From: Bacillota bacterium
GTDB lineage: Bacteria > Bacillota > Clostridia > Christensenellales > Aristaeellaceae
NCBI GenBank assembly: GCA_023415715.1
Contig: JAEZJP010000020.1
Coordinates: forward strand, 10,569 to 74,568
Reading direction: 5' to 3'
Length of the DNA stretch: 64,000 nucleotides
Shown here: positions 15,743-24,435 of the stretch, in pieces
Layout of the letters: every line of letters begins with the position of its first letter
Position numbering within the stretch: the stretch's first letter is position 1
Program-made: the position numbers and the translations under genes
Notes under the pieces: model-generated
What the model saw: the letters and a program-made list of their open reading frames with translations, nothing else
Databases searched by the model: none
Told to the model about the DNA's origin: nothing

Positions 15743-18193
15743 ATGAAACGATTTAACAAAGCATTGTCTGTTTTCCTTGCACTGACCTTGATATGCACGC
15801 TATTTCCTGCTGCGGTTCTGGCCGCGGCAGCCAAAGCATCATCTATTACCTATAACAACGTTCCAAGCCAAATGGTGGCAGGAAGCAAATATAGTGTGAC
15901 AATTACTGTCAAGAACACAGGCACAGAATCGTGGACCGCTGCCAAGGGGTATCGGCTGGTACCGCAGTCGGGCAGTCCCTTTACAAAGTCAGTGGGTACC
16001 TTGGGGAGCAATGAGACTATAAAGCCCGGATACAGCAAAAAGTTCAAATTCACGCTGACCGGTCCGTCCAAGCCGGGGGCCTATACCGCAAGCTGGCGAA
16101 TGGTCAAAGGAACCGAAACTTTTGGCTCAACGCTTTCCAAGAAAATCAATGTTGCCGCTTTGAAGCTAAACAGTATCTATATTAAAACGCTTCCTCTGAA
16201 AAAGACATACTATACCTATGAAAAGATGGACCTAAGAGGGTTAGTCGTCATGGGAAACTACAATGACGGCAGTAAAAAGCAGTTGTCGGTTTCGGCTTCC
16301 AATGTGACCGGCTTTAACAGCTCTAGAACCGGTACCTTACGCCTGACAATCAATGTTTCTGGTTTCAAGAGGTCCTTCTCTGTCAGTGTCTACCGTGTTT
16401 CGCTGAGTAGTATTACTGTGAATTCCCTGCCGAAAAAGCGTACCTATTCTGTAGGGGAAAAGATAGATCTTGCAGGCATGTCGCTTACGGGTCGCTATGC
16501 CAACGGCAAGGTAAAGGCGCTGGACCCTTACAGTGCCGGCATTACCGGGTTTAATAGCTCCAAAGTTGTAAAAGGTCAGGTTGTTACATTGACCATGGGT
16601 GGGAAAACCGTAAAGTTTACGGTGGATGTAGTGCCCAATGCATTGATGAATGCCCGAACCGCAGCTCATACCGCATTGAACACAGCGCTGGCCGGGTATA
16701 AGCAGACAAATTACAGCGCAGCCAATTGGACGGTGCTGACCAAGGCAAAGACTGACGGAGACAAAGCCATTGATGCTGCCAAGACAACTGCGGCTGTAGC
16801 TAGCGCCAAGGATGCGGCGGTCAAGGCAATGGCTGGTGTCAAGACTCTGGCAAAGGAAGCCCAGGAATTGGCCGATGCCAAAGCAGCGGCGCATAATGCG
16901 TTGACGAAAGCGCTTGCAGGGTATTCGCCGTCAGATTACAGTACAACGGGCTGGACGGCGCTTACCAAGGCAAAGACCGATGGTGATACGGCTATTGATA
17001 AGGCCGCCACAATTGCCAAAGTGAACGAGGCAAAAATAATTTTCATCAATGCTATGGCGGCTGTGAAGGTTCTGGTCATAGAGGAACTGGCAGCGGCAAA
17101 AACCGCGGCTCATACAGCACTCAATGCAGCCCTTGGCAGTTATCGGCAGGTGGACTATTCCGCTGCCAACTGGACTGCTCTAACTAAAGCAAAGACCGAT
17201 GGCGATACGGCGATAGATGCAGCTACCACAGTTGCCAAGGTGAATGAGAAAAAAACAGCCGCACTCAATGCTATGGCTGCGGTAAAGAGTTTGGATACCA
17301 TTGCGCTGGATGGTGCCAAAGCAGCTGCCCACACAGCTCTCAACGCCATTCTTTCAGCCTATTCCCAAAGTAATTACAGCGCAACAAACTGGCAGGCACT
17401 TCAGGCTGCAAAAACCGCTGGCGATACGGCCATCAATAAGGCTACCACCTATTCCGGGGTGGACAATGCCAAGGCAGCTGCTATAGCCGGCATGGCTGCC
17501 ATCAAAACCAAGGCGCAGGAAAGCCAGGCACTGGTGGATGCCAAAACAGCCGCCCATCAGGCATTAACTACTGCATTAAGTGGCTATAATTCCGGCGATT
17601 ACAGTTCTGCCAATTGGCTGCATCTGAACGCTACTAAAACAAGTGGAGATACAGCCATTGATGCAGCAACGACACTTGCAGGCATAAATAATGCCCAAAC
17701 TGCAGCCCTTGATGCCATGGATGCTGTCAAGACACTGGCAGAAGAAATGGTGGTTGCTAAAGCTGCCGCGAAAGCTGCCCTTGCCTCTGCTTTGGCGGCG
17801 TATGTACAAGTAAGCTATAGTCCGGCCAATTGGACGGCGCTTAACGATGCGAAGACATCCGGTGATTCCGGCATTGATGCAGCAACGACGCTTGCCGGTG
17901 TGGCCGATGCCAAAGCTGATGCGCTTGCCGCCATGGAAGCTGTAAAGACCTTAGTGGAAGAGGCGGCAGAGGAATTGGATAATGCAAAGTCTGATGCTCA
18001 TGATGCGCTTGATGCTGCCCTGGCTTCCTATAACGAGGCGGATTACAGCGCGGCAGGTTGGGCGGCGCTGAACAGTGCAAAGGCATCAGGCGATACAATG
18101 ATTGATGCTGCAGCCAGCGTCTCTCAGGTGACAGCTACAAAAAATAACGCTATTGCGGCCATGGATGCCGTGAAAACACTGGCAGAAGAGTAA
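15743..18193 (+). CDS. Secreted protein with Ig-like domains and seven tandem 73-residue repeats
   Basis: 816 residues from the ATG at 15743 (GGGAGGAG precedes it). Signal peptide MKRFNKALSVFLALTLICTL... ending near VLA. Residues ~30-145 resemble an NBR1-type Ig domain (SITYNNVPSQMVAGSKYSVT, ESWTAAKGYRL). Two bacterial Ig-like domains follow (about 148-220 and 221-295, each opening SI.I...P.K.TY....). From residue ~303 to the end are seven FIVAR-like helical repeats built on AKTAAHTALNAAL..Y...YSAANW..L..AKT.GDTAIDAATT. It stops exactly at a repeat end, with no sortase motif, membrane tail or SLH domain. Possibly a surface adhesin or carbohydrate-binding protein. Confidence 0.85.
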   Translation: MKRFNKALSVFLALTLICTLFPAAVLAAAAKASSITYNNVPSQMVAGSKYSVTITVKNTGTESWTAAKGYRLVPQSGSPFTKSVGTLGSNETIKPGYSKKFKFTLTGPSKPGAYTASWRMVKGTETFGSTLSKKINVAALKLNSIYIKTLPLKKTYYTYEKMDLRGLVVMGNYNDGSKKQLSVSASNVTGFNSSRTGTLRLTINVSGFKRSFSVSVYRVSLSSITVNSLPKKRTYSVGEKIDLAGMSLTGRYANGKVKALDPYSAGITGFNSSKVVKGQVVTLTMGGKTVKFTVDVVPNALMNARTAAHTALNTALAGYKQTNYSAANWTVLTKAKTDGDKAIDAAKTTAAVASAKDAAVKAMAGVKTLAKEAQELADAKAAAHNALTKALAGYSPSDYSTTGWTALTKAKTDGDTAIDKAATIAKVNEAKIIFINAMAAVKVLVIEELAAAKTAAHTALNAALGSYRQVDYSAANWTALTKAKTDGDTAIDAATTVAKVNEKKTAALNAMAAVKSLDTIALDGAKAAAHTALNAILSAYSQSNYSATNWQALQAAKTAGDTAINKATTYSGVDNAKAAAIAGMAAIKTKAQESQALVDAKTAAHQALTTALSGYNSGDYSSANWLHLNATKTSGDTAIDAATTLAGINNAQTAALDAMDAVKTLAEEMVVAKAAAKAALASALAAYVQVSYSPANWTALNDAKTSGDSGIDAATTLAGVADAKADALAAMEAVKTLVEEAAEELDNAKSDAHDALDAALASYNEADYSAAGWAALNSAKASGDTMIDAAASVSQVTATKNNAIAAMDAVKTLAEE
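16649..18190 (+). repeat. Seven in-frame tandem repeats (about 219 bases each)
   Basis: Coding repeats inside the secreted protein. Each unit opens with (N/D/A)AK.AAH.AL and has a YSAANW-like mid motif and an A(M)DAVKTLAEE-like end. The repeats differ at many codons, so they are not recent duplications, but such arrays often vary in copy number between strains. Confidence 0.85.
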
Positions 18194-18210
18194 GGAGAAA
18201 CTATAGCAGA

Positions 18211-19188
18211 ATGGAATTTACCCCTTTTGAGCAGAAACATATTCCGGCAGCAGGCAAGCTTCTGCTGGAAGCATATCAAACAGAGCGGGCCGCAGTGCCC
18301 GCTCTGCCTTGTGTTGGCGGTAACGACTTTTTTGAAGATATGGTATCCGGCCTTGCCGGTAACGGCTTGGGCGTTGCCGCTGTGGAGGAAGGCAGGCTGC
18401 AGGGTTTTTTGACCGGAATGGAGGCAGGGGAGTTATTTGGTACAAGCAGTGGTATATACATCCCGGTATACGGCCATGCCGTAAAAGGGCGGGACAGGCA
18501 AAATACATATCAGCAATTGTATGCGGGAGCATCGGATATATGGGTGCGAAAAGGCCTGTTTTCTCATGCGATTACGATGTATGCCCATGATAAAACGGCG
18601 GTGAACGCCTGGTTTTGGCAGGATTTCGGCCTGCGCTGCGTGGACGCCATCCGTTCGCTGGATAATATTCAAGTCAGAGGAGAAGAAAGTTTCGATATTC
18701 GTCGGATTGAGCCTTGCGAGGCCGGAATTTTGCTGGAATTGCACCGGGAGCATGGACGGTATTACAAAAGCGCCCCCATGTTCATGCATGTGCAGGAGGA
18801 CTGCACCCTGGAAGAATTGCAAGACTGGCTGACGGAAGAGAATCAATATGCCTTTGCAGCCTTTGAAAACGGCGTGCCCGCGGCTTATATGCAGCTTCGT
18901 AACAGTGGTGAAACCTTTGTTTCCGATGATGCTACGTCTATGAATATCTGCGGCGCATATGTAAAACCCGGCCTTCGGGGCACGGGTTATGGTGCGTCGA
19001 TCCTTCAGACGATCGTTGACTGGCTCCGGGAGAAAGGCTTTGCGCGGCTGGGTGTGGACTATGAATCCTTCAATATCCAGGGCAGCCGGTTCTGGCAAAA
19101 GCATTTCACTGCCTTCACATACAGCCTGACAAGGCGCATTGATGAACGCACCGCCGGAAAATGGGATATTCCCATGATTGGCTCCTGA
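18211..19188 (+). CDS. GNAT-family N-acetyltransferase
   Basis: 325 residues. The C-terminal half carries the acetyl-CoA binding pattern of GNAT enzymes (AYVKPGLRGTGYGASILQTIVDWLREKGFARLGVDYE), and the N-terminal half looks like a degenerate GNAT fold. It begins 17 bases after the repeat-protein stop, so it may be read from the same transcript; TAAGGAG is about 13 bases before its ATG, a rather long spacing. Substrate unknown. Confidence 0.8.
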   Translation: MEFTPFEQKHIPAAGKLLLEAYQTERAAVPALPCVGGNDFFEDMVSGLAGNGLGVAAVEEGRLQGFLTGMEAGELFGTSSGIYIPVYGHAVKGRDRQNTYQQLYAGASDIWVRKGLFSHAITMYAHDKTAVNAWFWQDFGLRCVDAIRSLDNIQVRGEESFDIRRIEPCEAGILLELHREHGRYYKSAPMFMHVQEDCTLEELQDWLTEENQYAFAAFENGVPAAYMQLRNSGETFVSDDATSMNICGAYVKPGLRGTGYGASILQTIVDWLREKGFARLGVDYESFNIQGSRFWQKHFTAFTYSLTRRIDERTAGKWDIPMIGS

Positions 19189-19292
19189 AAACTCACTGCC
19201 AATTGGCTCTTTGGCAAACCGTTTCCGGCCGCTATAATGCAATCATGAAAGATTATCATTTCCGCTTTTTGGCGGTATGAGGAGGGTCTTGG

Positions 19293-20432
19293 ATGCGTTA
19301 TAGCAGTATTGGTTCAGACGGCTTTACAGTCTCCCGGTTTGGCATGGGCTGTATGCGGTATCCCAAAACCACGGATAAAGACGGGCATGAGATCACCGAT
19401 GAAGCCGAAGCCGTCAAAATGATCCGCTATGCCGTTGACCATGGGGTGAATTACTTCGATACGGCCTACGCGTACGGCGACAGCGAGGAAATACTGGGCC
19501 GAGCTCTGATGGGCGGTTACCGGGAGAAGGTGGTCATCGCCACCAAAATCCCTGTCTGTGACGTGAAAAGCCGGGAAGATTATCAAACCTACTTTCATAA
19601 GCAGACGGAAAGGCTGAAAACCGGCTGCATCGATATATACCTCATGCATTGCCTGGATCGTTCCAATTGGGAAATTGTGAAAAAGACGGATGGCATCCGC
19701 TGCATGGAAGAATTGAAGGCACAGGGTAAAATCAAAAAGTTTGGCTTCTCCTTCCACAGCAATTTTGAAGTGTTTCAGGAAATCATCGATGCATACCCAT
19801 GGGATATTTGCATGATACAATTGAACATCCTGGATCAAAAACACCAGGCGGGTGTCAATGGGCTGAAATACGCCGCCCAAAGAGGTATTCCCGTAGTCAT
19901 CATGGAGCCGTTAAAAGGCGGACTTTTAGGTGGAGATCCGCCCGAAAAGGTGAAACGGCTTCTTGAACATTATGCGGAACAAAGATCGCTTACAGAATGG
20001 TCCATGAGATGGCTGTACAATTTCAGTGAGGTGAAGGTGGTTTTAAGCGGCGTCAGCAGCATGGATCAGTTGCGCGACAATATCAGAATATTTGACGCTG
20101 CCGGGACAGACGTCATGAGTGAAAGCGATTTTGAACTCATTGAAAGCACAAAAAGAGCCTATGAAGGCATTGTGAAGGTGGGGTGCACGGGCTGTGGATA
20201 CTGCATGCCATGCCCTGCTGGGGTCAATATTCCGGAAATATTCAAGATCTACAACGACGCAGGCCTTTCGCCATGGGACTTGTTTGGAAAGACGTTCTAT
20301 TCCCTGGTGGTTGCCAATTCCAGCGGGGGAGCCTCAAATTGCCTGGAATGCGGCAGGTGCGAACAAAAATGCCCGCAGCATATTCCTGTCATAAACACAC
20401 TCAAGGAAGCACACAGTTTGATGAACCAATAA
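19293..20432 (+). CDS. Aldo/keto reductase with C-terminal 4Fe-4S domain
   Basis: 379 residues with GAGGAGGG before the ATG. The first ~280 residues form an aldo/keto reductase barrel (DTAYAYGDSEE at 56-66 with D56 and Y61 as catalytic candidates, then ATKIP). The tail has CTGCGYCMPC (about 298-307) and CLECGRCEQKCP (about 350-361), giving two cysteine clusters for iron-sulfur centres. This fused architecture (COG1453-like) is common in anaerobes. Physiological substrate is unknown. Confidence 0.93.
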   Translation: MRYSSIGSDGFTVSRFGMGCMRYPKTTDKDGHEITDEAEAVKMIRYAVDHGVNYFDTAYAYGDSEEILGRALMGGYREKVVIATKIPVCDVKSREDYQTYFHKQTERLKTGCIDIYLMHCLDRSNWEIVKKTDGIRCMEELKAQGKIKKFGFSFHSNFEVFQEIIDAYPWDICMIQLNILDQKHQAGVNGLKYAAQRGIPVVIMEPLKGGLLGGDPPEKVKRLLEHYAEQRSLTEWSMRWLYNFSEVKVVLSGVSSMDQLRDNIRIFDAAGTDVMSESDFELIESTKRAYEGIVKVGCTGCGYCMPCPAGVNIPEIFKIYNDAGLSPWDLFGKTFYSLVVANSSGGASNCLECGRCEQKCPQHIPVINTLKEAHSLMNQ

Positions 20433-20435
20433 TCA

Positions 20436-20481
20436 AGGGCCCTAAAACGGAAAGATTCCCGCTTTAGGACCCTAATTTTTT
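20436..20481. terminator. Bidirectional terminator
   Basis: Stem AGGGCCCTAAAACGG paired with CCGCTTTAGGACCCT (minor mismatches), followed by a T-run, between two convergent genes. It also covers the stop of the leftward gene. Confidence 0.85.
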
Positions 20482-22309
20482 ATACCAGACCGCTGTCCAA
20501 AAAGGCACGAACAACAACCGGATCAAACTGGGTTCCCATCTGGCGGCAAAGTTCTTCCCTGGCTTCCTGAACCGGCATGCCGCTCCGGTAAGGCCGCTCG
20601 CTTGTCATGGCGTCAAACGAATCCGCCACACAGATGATCCTGGCTTCCAGCGTGATTTCATCCCCCTTAAGCCCTCTGGGATAGCCCTTGCCATCCCAAC
20701 GCTCATGGTGCTGGCGTACCGCTTCGGCCAGGTCCGCCATTTCGGCGACGCCGCATAAAATACGGTACGCCGTTTCCGGATGGCGCTTGATTTCCTCCCA
20801 TTCCGCCGCTTCCAAAGGCCCCCTTTTCTCCAGCACCTCGTTGGAAATGGCAATTTTTCCGATGTCGTGCAATAGCCCTGCAGACTTGATTTTATTGATC
20901 TCACTTTCCGGCAGCCCCATTGCCTGACCTATGGCTGAGCTGAGCTCGCTCACACGCTTGGAATGGGCTTCCTCCCGGGAATTTTTTTCATACAGCGTTT
21001 GGACGATGGCGTTGATGGTGGCGCTGCGGATGCTTGGACTCTCCAAAAGCTTACGTTTGATCATGTTGTCCTCGGCATTTTTCAACACCTGAGAGATACT
21101 TTGCTCTTTTTCCATTTTGGTATCCCATCCAAAGGAAACGGAAAGGATGCCTTTTCCCGATTTGCTGTCTCTGATTTTGCCAAGCGCCTTTTTAACCAGG
21201 GCCTCCGCCGCCCGGGAGGTAGTGTTGGGCAGAAGGACCACAAACTCATCCCCGCCATAGCGGCTGATAATATCCTCCTGGCGGAAGCACCTTTTCAGGA
21301 TCGCTGCCGTCTTGCGCAGCATATCATCCCCGGCAAAGTGGCCGAAGGCATCGTTGGTCATTTTCAATCCGTTCAAATCGCCCATCACCAGTGTTATGGG
21401 AAGCCTTTCGGATTCTTCCTGGCGGCTCAATTCCTCTTCCAGAAAGCGGCGGTTGTACAGATCAGTCAAATGGTCGTGAAAGCTTAAGAACTCTATTTCA
21501 TTTAAATGGAGCCGTTCATTGGTTACATCCCGGAACGTAAGGACAAAGCCTGACGGTTTTCCCCCGATGCTTAAGATGGGCGAGGTGCTGTGGGTAATGG
21601 GCCTTTCGATGCCCTCCTTGGAAATGAGCACTGCGTGGCTGTTTAGCTCCGCCGCAGTTTTCGTACCCGATGCCTTTAGAAGCTGACTGCCTGCGGTTTC
21701 CTGTGCCTGTTCGCTCTTTGTACGAAATACATCATGGGAGTGCTGGCCAATGGCACTGTCACAAAGCCAGCCTGTCATATTCCTGGCTACGTCGTTCATC
21801 ATGGTGATGCGGCCATCTTCATCCGTGCAGATTACGCCGTCGCTGACCGACATAAGTGTTGTGCGAAGTGTTTCCTGGGCCACATACACGCTGCGGTGCA
21901 AATCTTCAAACTCTTTTTGATGAAAGCGCGTTTCCAGACGTTTATGCACTTTGTTCAGTAATTCTTCCTCGCGGCAGGGTCTTGTGACAAAATCGGCATC
22001 ACCGAACTGATGGTCTGCCACCCTCCCATCATCCATTTGTGTAATAAAAATCATGGGTATATCAGATGTCGGACCGTTCTCTTTTATTTGCCGGCACAAA
22101 TAATCCACACTTATGTCCGAATAACTGGCGTCCATCAGTATCAAATCGGGCTTCCGGCTTTTGAGCGAGGATAATGCCAGTTCGGCAGAATCTACGGGCC
22201 GGACTTGATAGCCGTGGTCCGTAAGCATGGAAGATAATAGGGCCAGGTCCTCTTGCGCGCCGGCCAAGACCATAATTTCTGCAGGCCTGGCTGGATTATT
22301 GGATATCAT
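20480..22309 (-). CDS. REC-PAS-GGDEF-HD-GYP signalling protein (c-di-GMP turnover)
   Basis: 609 residues from the ATG at 22309, preceded by AGGAGGAGC. Order of domains: receiver (Asp in LILMDASYSD), PAS with linker (about 140-270), GGDEF with an intact GGDEF motif near 350, and HD-GYP with LLHDIGKI near 480 and HHERWDGKGYPRGLKGDE near 530. It may both make and degrade cyclic di-GMP; HD-GYP domains degrade it. No partner kinase is adjacent, so the receiver may be addressed by an unlinked kinase or be degenerate. Confidence 0.93.
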   Translation of the reverse strand: MISNNPARPAEIMVLAGAQEDLALLSSMLTDHGYQVRPVDSAELALSSLKSRKPDLILMDASYSDISVDYLCRQIKENGPTSDIPMIFITQMDDGRVADHQFGDADFVTRPCREEELLNKVHKRLETRFHQKEFEDLHRSVYVAQETLRTTLMSVSDGVICTDEDGRITMMNDVARNMTGWLCDSAIGQHSHDVFRTKSEQAQETAGSQLLKASGTKTAAELNSHAVLISKEGIERPITHSTSPILSIGGKPSGFVLTFRDVTNERLHLNEIEFLSFHDHLTDLYNRRFLEEELSRQEESERLPITLVMGDLNGLKMTNDAFGHFAGDDMLRKTAAILKRCFRQEDIISRYGGDEFVVLLPNTTSRAAEALVKKALGKIRDSKSGKGILSVSFGWDTKMEKEQSISQVLKNAEDNMIKRKLLESPSIRSATINAIVQTLYEKNSREEAHSKRVSELSSAIGQAMGLPESEINKIKSAGLLHDIGKIAISNEVLEKRGPLEAAEWEEIKRHPETAYRILCGVAEMADLAEAVRQHHERWDGKGYPRGLKGDEITLEARIICVADSFDAMTSERPYRSGMPVQEAREELCRQMGTQFDPVVVRAFLDSGLV

Positions 22310-22425
22310 CTTAGGGCTCCTCCTGTTTGAACGCAAGATAAACGATAAGAGAACGGAAGGCCGGTTTTGCTGCCCTATACCTCTTCCGTAAACGATTGGG
22401 TATGCAATACTGCTACATGAAGGAA

Positions 22426-22454
22426 ATTATATCATACAAGACGTAAACTGGCAA
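22426..22454 (-). promoter_or_regulatory. Sigma-A promoter of the GGDEF/HD-GYP gene
   Basis: Minus-strand TTGCCA (22454-22449) and TATAAT (22431-22426) with a 17-base spacer, about 117 bases before the start codon. Seen directly; use is inferred. Confidence 0.6.
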
Positions 22455-22495
22455 ACAAAAATCGACATAATTCATCCGTTTTTTCCAATATCAGG

Positions 22496-23086
22496 TCATT
22501 TTTTGTCTAAATACCCCTCTACCATCCTTTGAATCGGAAGAAGATAGTCCTCTCCTACGTCAATGGTCCTGCAAATCATCATCAGCGAATACCCCTGCAG
22601 CATGCTCCATATGGCCAGAAAGTCATTTTTCCAGCCTTCTCCGTGCAGCGGGCAAAAATAAGCCTTGGTGCAATCAAGAGCAATGGCCAAGGGAAGCCTG
22701 TTCCCCGCTTGAAGGATGCCGTCGCTCATGTCGATGGGCTTTTGATGGGAAGTCATGAACACAAAGCGGAAATAGTCGGGGTTCTCGACCATAAAATGAA
22801 TGTACTCCCGGCACATGGCGGTCAGCTGCTGCTTTAAGTCATTGGGATGAAGGCTGACGGCCATGTTAAGAGCGCTTCCAAATTCCACACTGATCACCTT
22901 GCCGATTTCTGCTATGATTTCCTCCTTGCTTTGAAAGTGCTTATAGGGCGCGGCATGACTCACGCCGCATGATGCTGCCAGCTTTCTTAGCGAAAAACCC
23001 TCATAGCCTTCCTTGGCCAACAGCTGAATCCCTTTGCGGATCAATTCCTGCTTCAGGTCTCCGTGATGGTACTGCTTTTCACTCAT
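22496..23086 (-). CDS. TetR-family repressor
   Basis: 196 residues; TGGAGGCG precedes the ATG. The N-terminal helix-turn-helix is typical (GIQLLAKEGYEGFSLRKLAASCGVSHAAPYKHFQSKEEI). The C-terminal ligand domain is of the WHG/TetR_C type. It is divergent from the EFR1/FMN-binding operon, and two matching inverted repeats lie in the shared promoter, so it most likely represses that operon and perhaps itself. Confidence 0.93.
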   Translation of the reverse strand: MSEKQYHHGDLKQELIRKGIQLLAKEGYEGFSLRKLAASCGVSHAAPYKHFQSKEEIIAEIGKVISVEFGSALNMAVSLHPNDLKQQLTAMCREYIHFMVENPDYFRFVFMTSHQKPIDMSDGILQAGNRLPLAIALDCTKAYFCPLHGEGWKNDFLAIWSMLQGYSLMMICRTIDVGEDYLLPIQRMVEGYLDKK

Positions 23087-23135
23087 GTCAGCGCCTCCAG
23101 GCAGATTTCAAATTTGCAAAAATATTTTACCACAC

Positions 23136-23192
23136 AATGTTGACAATGTAAACATTAGGTGGTATACTCCCAATGTTTCCAGTGTAAACATT
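23136..23192 (+). promoter_or_regulatory. Perfect promoter with two TetR-type operators
   Basis: TTGACA (23140-23145) and TATACT (23163-23168) with a 17-base spacer. Operator 1 is AATGTT-9-AACATT (23136-23156), overlapping the -35 box; operator 2 is AATGTTT-7-AAACATT (23172-23192), just after the -10 box. The inner bases are also similar (CAATGTAAACATT, CAGTGTAAACATT). Binding by the adjacent TetR protein is inferred. Confidence 0.8.
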
Positions 23193-23209
23193 GCATCGGA
23201 GGGGAATTC

Positions 23210-23962
23210 ATGGAGAATGTAATCTATTACTTTTCCGGCAGGGGAAACTCCCTGAGCGTGGCGCAGGGGCTTGCCCGGCTTGTAGCGGATACGGAAATCC
23301 GGTCCATGTCGTCCGTGAAGGGGGAAGTGGCTTTGCCTGACGGGCTGGTGGGGTTCATACTGCCTGTCATTGATTTCGGCATCCCAGCCTATGTACGCGG
23401 TTTTTTGAAGTGTATTCGGGCGGATGGGAAGCAGCGCTACCTGTTTGCCGTCATCACCTGCGGCGGCGTGCCCGGCGCATCCATTTCGTCTGTAAAAAGG
23501 CTGCTTCAAAAGCGGGGGTTTCCGCTTTTGGCAGGGTGGATCCTGGAATTCGGCAGGCGGATGATGACCGATAGCGAGTGGCGGCAAAAGCTCGAGGAGA
23601 TGGCGGATGCCATTGGAAAAAAAGCCAATATCCCTGTTCCATCCGCAGCCATCAAAGATCATTTGCTGACGGGGCTGTTGAATCCTTTGGCACGGATCCT
23701 TATCCCCAAGGAGGACAAAAAGTTCCGCGTGGATGTAAGCTGCACCGGCTGCGGTGTTTGCAGTCGCGTGTGCCCGGTGAATAACATTCAAATCAAGAAT
23801 GGCAGGCCTGTGTGGCTTCATAAATGCCAGCAGTGTGCGGCTTGCTTCAGTTGGTGTCCGCAAAAAGCCATCTCCGGTACTTGCCTGGCCGCCAAGACAC
23901 ATTATCAAAATCCGCGGGTTCGTTTGGAGCAGTTATTTAACCAGGGAGGAACGAAAGTATGA
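23210..23962 (+). CDS. EFR1-family flavodoxin-ferredoxin
   Basis: 250 residues from the ATG at 23210 after GGAGGGG. The N-terminal ~150 residues resemble flavodoxin (IYYFSGRGNSL phosphate loop). The C-terminus has two 4Fe-4S clusters: CTGCGVCSRVCP (from about 178) and CQQCAACFSWCP (from about 206). EFR1 proteins are electron carriers of anaerobes. Its stop overlaps the next gene in ATGA, so it is translationally coupled to the FMN-binding protein. Repressed by the divergent TetR protein (inferred). Confidence 0.92.
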   Translation: MENVIYYFSGRGNSLSVAQGLARLVADTEIRSMSSVKGEVALPDGLVGFILPVIDFGIPAYVRGFLKCIRADGKQRYLFAVITCGGVPGASISSVKRLLQKRGFPLLAGWILEFGRRMMTDSEWRQKLEEMADAIGKKANIPVPSAAIKDHLLTGLLNPLARILIPKEDKKFRVDVSCTGCGVCSRVCPVNNIQIKNGRPVWLHKCQQCAACFSWCPQKAISGTCLAAKTHYQNPRVRLEQLFNQGGTKV

Positions 23963-24372
23963 AATTGCACATGCCTAAATGGCTTAGAATCGTGGTCATT
24001 GCAGTGGCTTGCCTTGTTCTTGCGATGGTTGGCGCCTATGAGGGGCTTGTGATTCTGGCAAAGAATACCCAGGCGGACTATGAGCAGATGGAACCTGTGG
24101 GCCTAGCAGCGCTCAAAGACGGAGTTTATAACGGAAAGGCCGGCGGATTCATATGCTCCATGGATCTTAACGTAACGGTGAAGGACCACCGCATCACGGA
24201 TATTACAGTCAACCGCCAGGTGAACGGCGGCGGCAAGTATCAGGCGCCGGGCATGACGGATCGCATTGTACAGGCCCAGTCGGTGGAGGTGGACACCGTT
24301 TCGGGCGCGACACTTACCAGCGAGACAATTCTGGTGGCGGTGCACAGGGCGCTGACGGGCGGGCTTAAGTAA
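23959..24372 (+). CDS. Membrane-anchored FMN-binding domain protein
   Basis: 137 residues: a basic start, one membrane segment (about 10-33), then an FMN-binding domain with SGATLTSE (115-122). In the family the last Thr of the S/T-GATxT motif receives covalent FMN through ApbE; here that is T120. The protein is probably anchored with the domain outside the cell. With the EFR1 protein it could form an electron path to the cell surface, although no ApbE gene is visible in the window. Confidence 0.88.
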   Translation: MKLHMPKWLRIVVIAVACLVLAMVGAYEGLVILAKNTQADYEQMEPVGLAALKDGVYNGKAGGFICSMDLNVTVKDHRITDITVNRQVNGGGKYQAPGMTDRIVQAQSVEVDTVSGATLTSETILVAVHRALTGGLK

Positions 24373-24388
24373 CCGGGTAAATCAGATA

Positions 24389-24425
24389 AGCCATGGCTAA
24401 AAATGCCATGGCTTTCTATTTTATT
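24389..24425 (+). terminator. Rho-independent terminator
   Basis: Perfect stem AGCCATGGC (24389-24397) and GCCATGGCT (24405-24413) with a 7-base loop and a T-rich tail, after the FMN-binding gene and before the convergent LacI gene. Confidence 0.88.
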
Positions 24426-24435
24426 TAGAATTGGA

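Noticed and set aside
16649..18190. Tandem repeats considered as a CRISPR or noncoding satellite
   Set aside because: They are in frame, about 219 bases long and encode a protein with a signal peptide.
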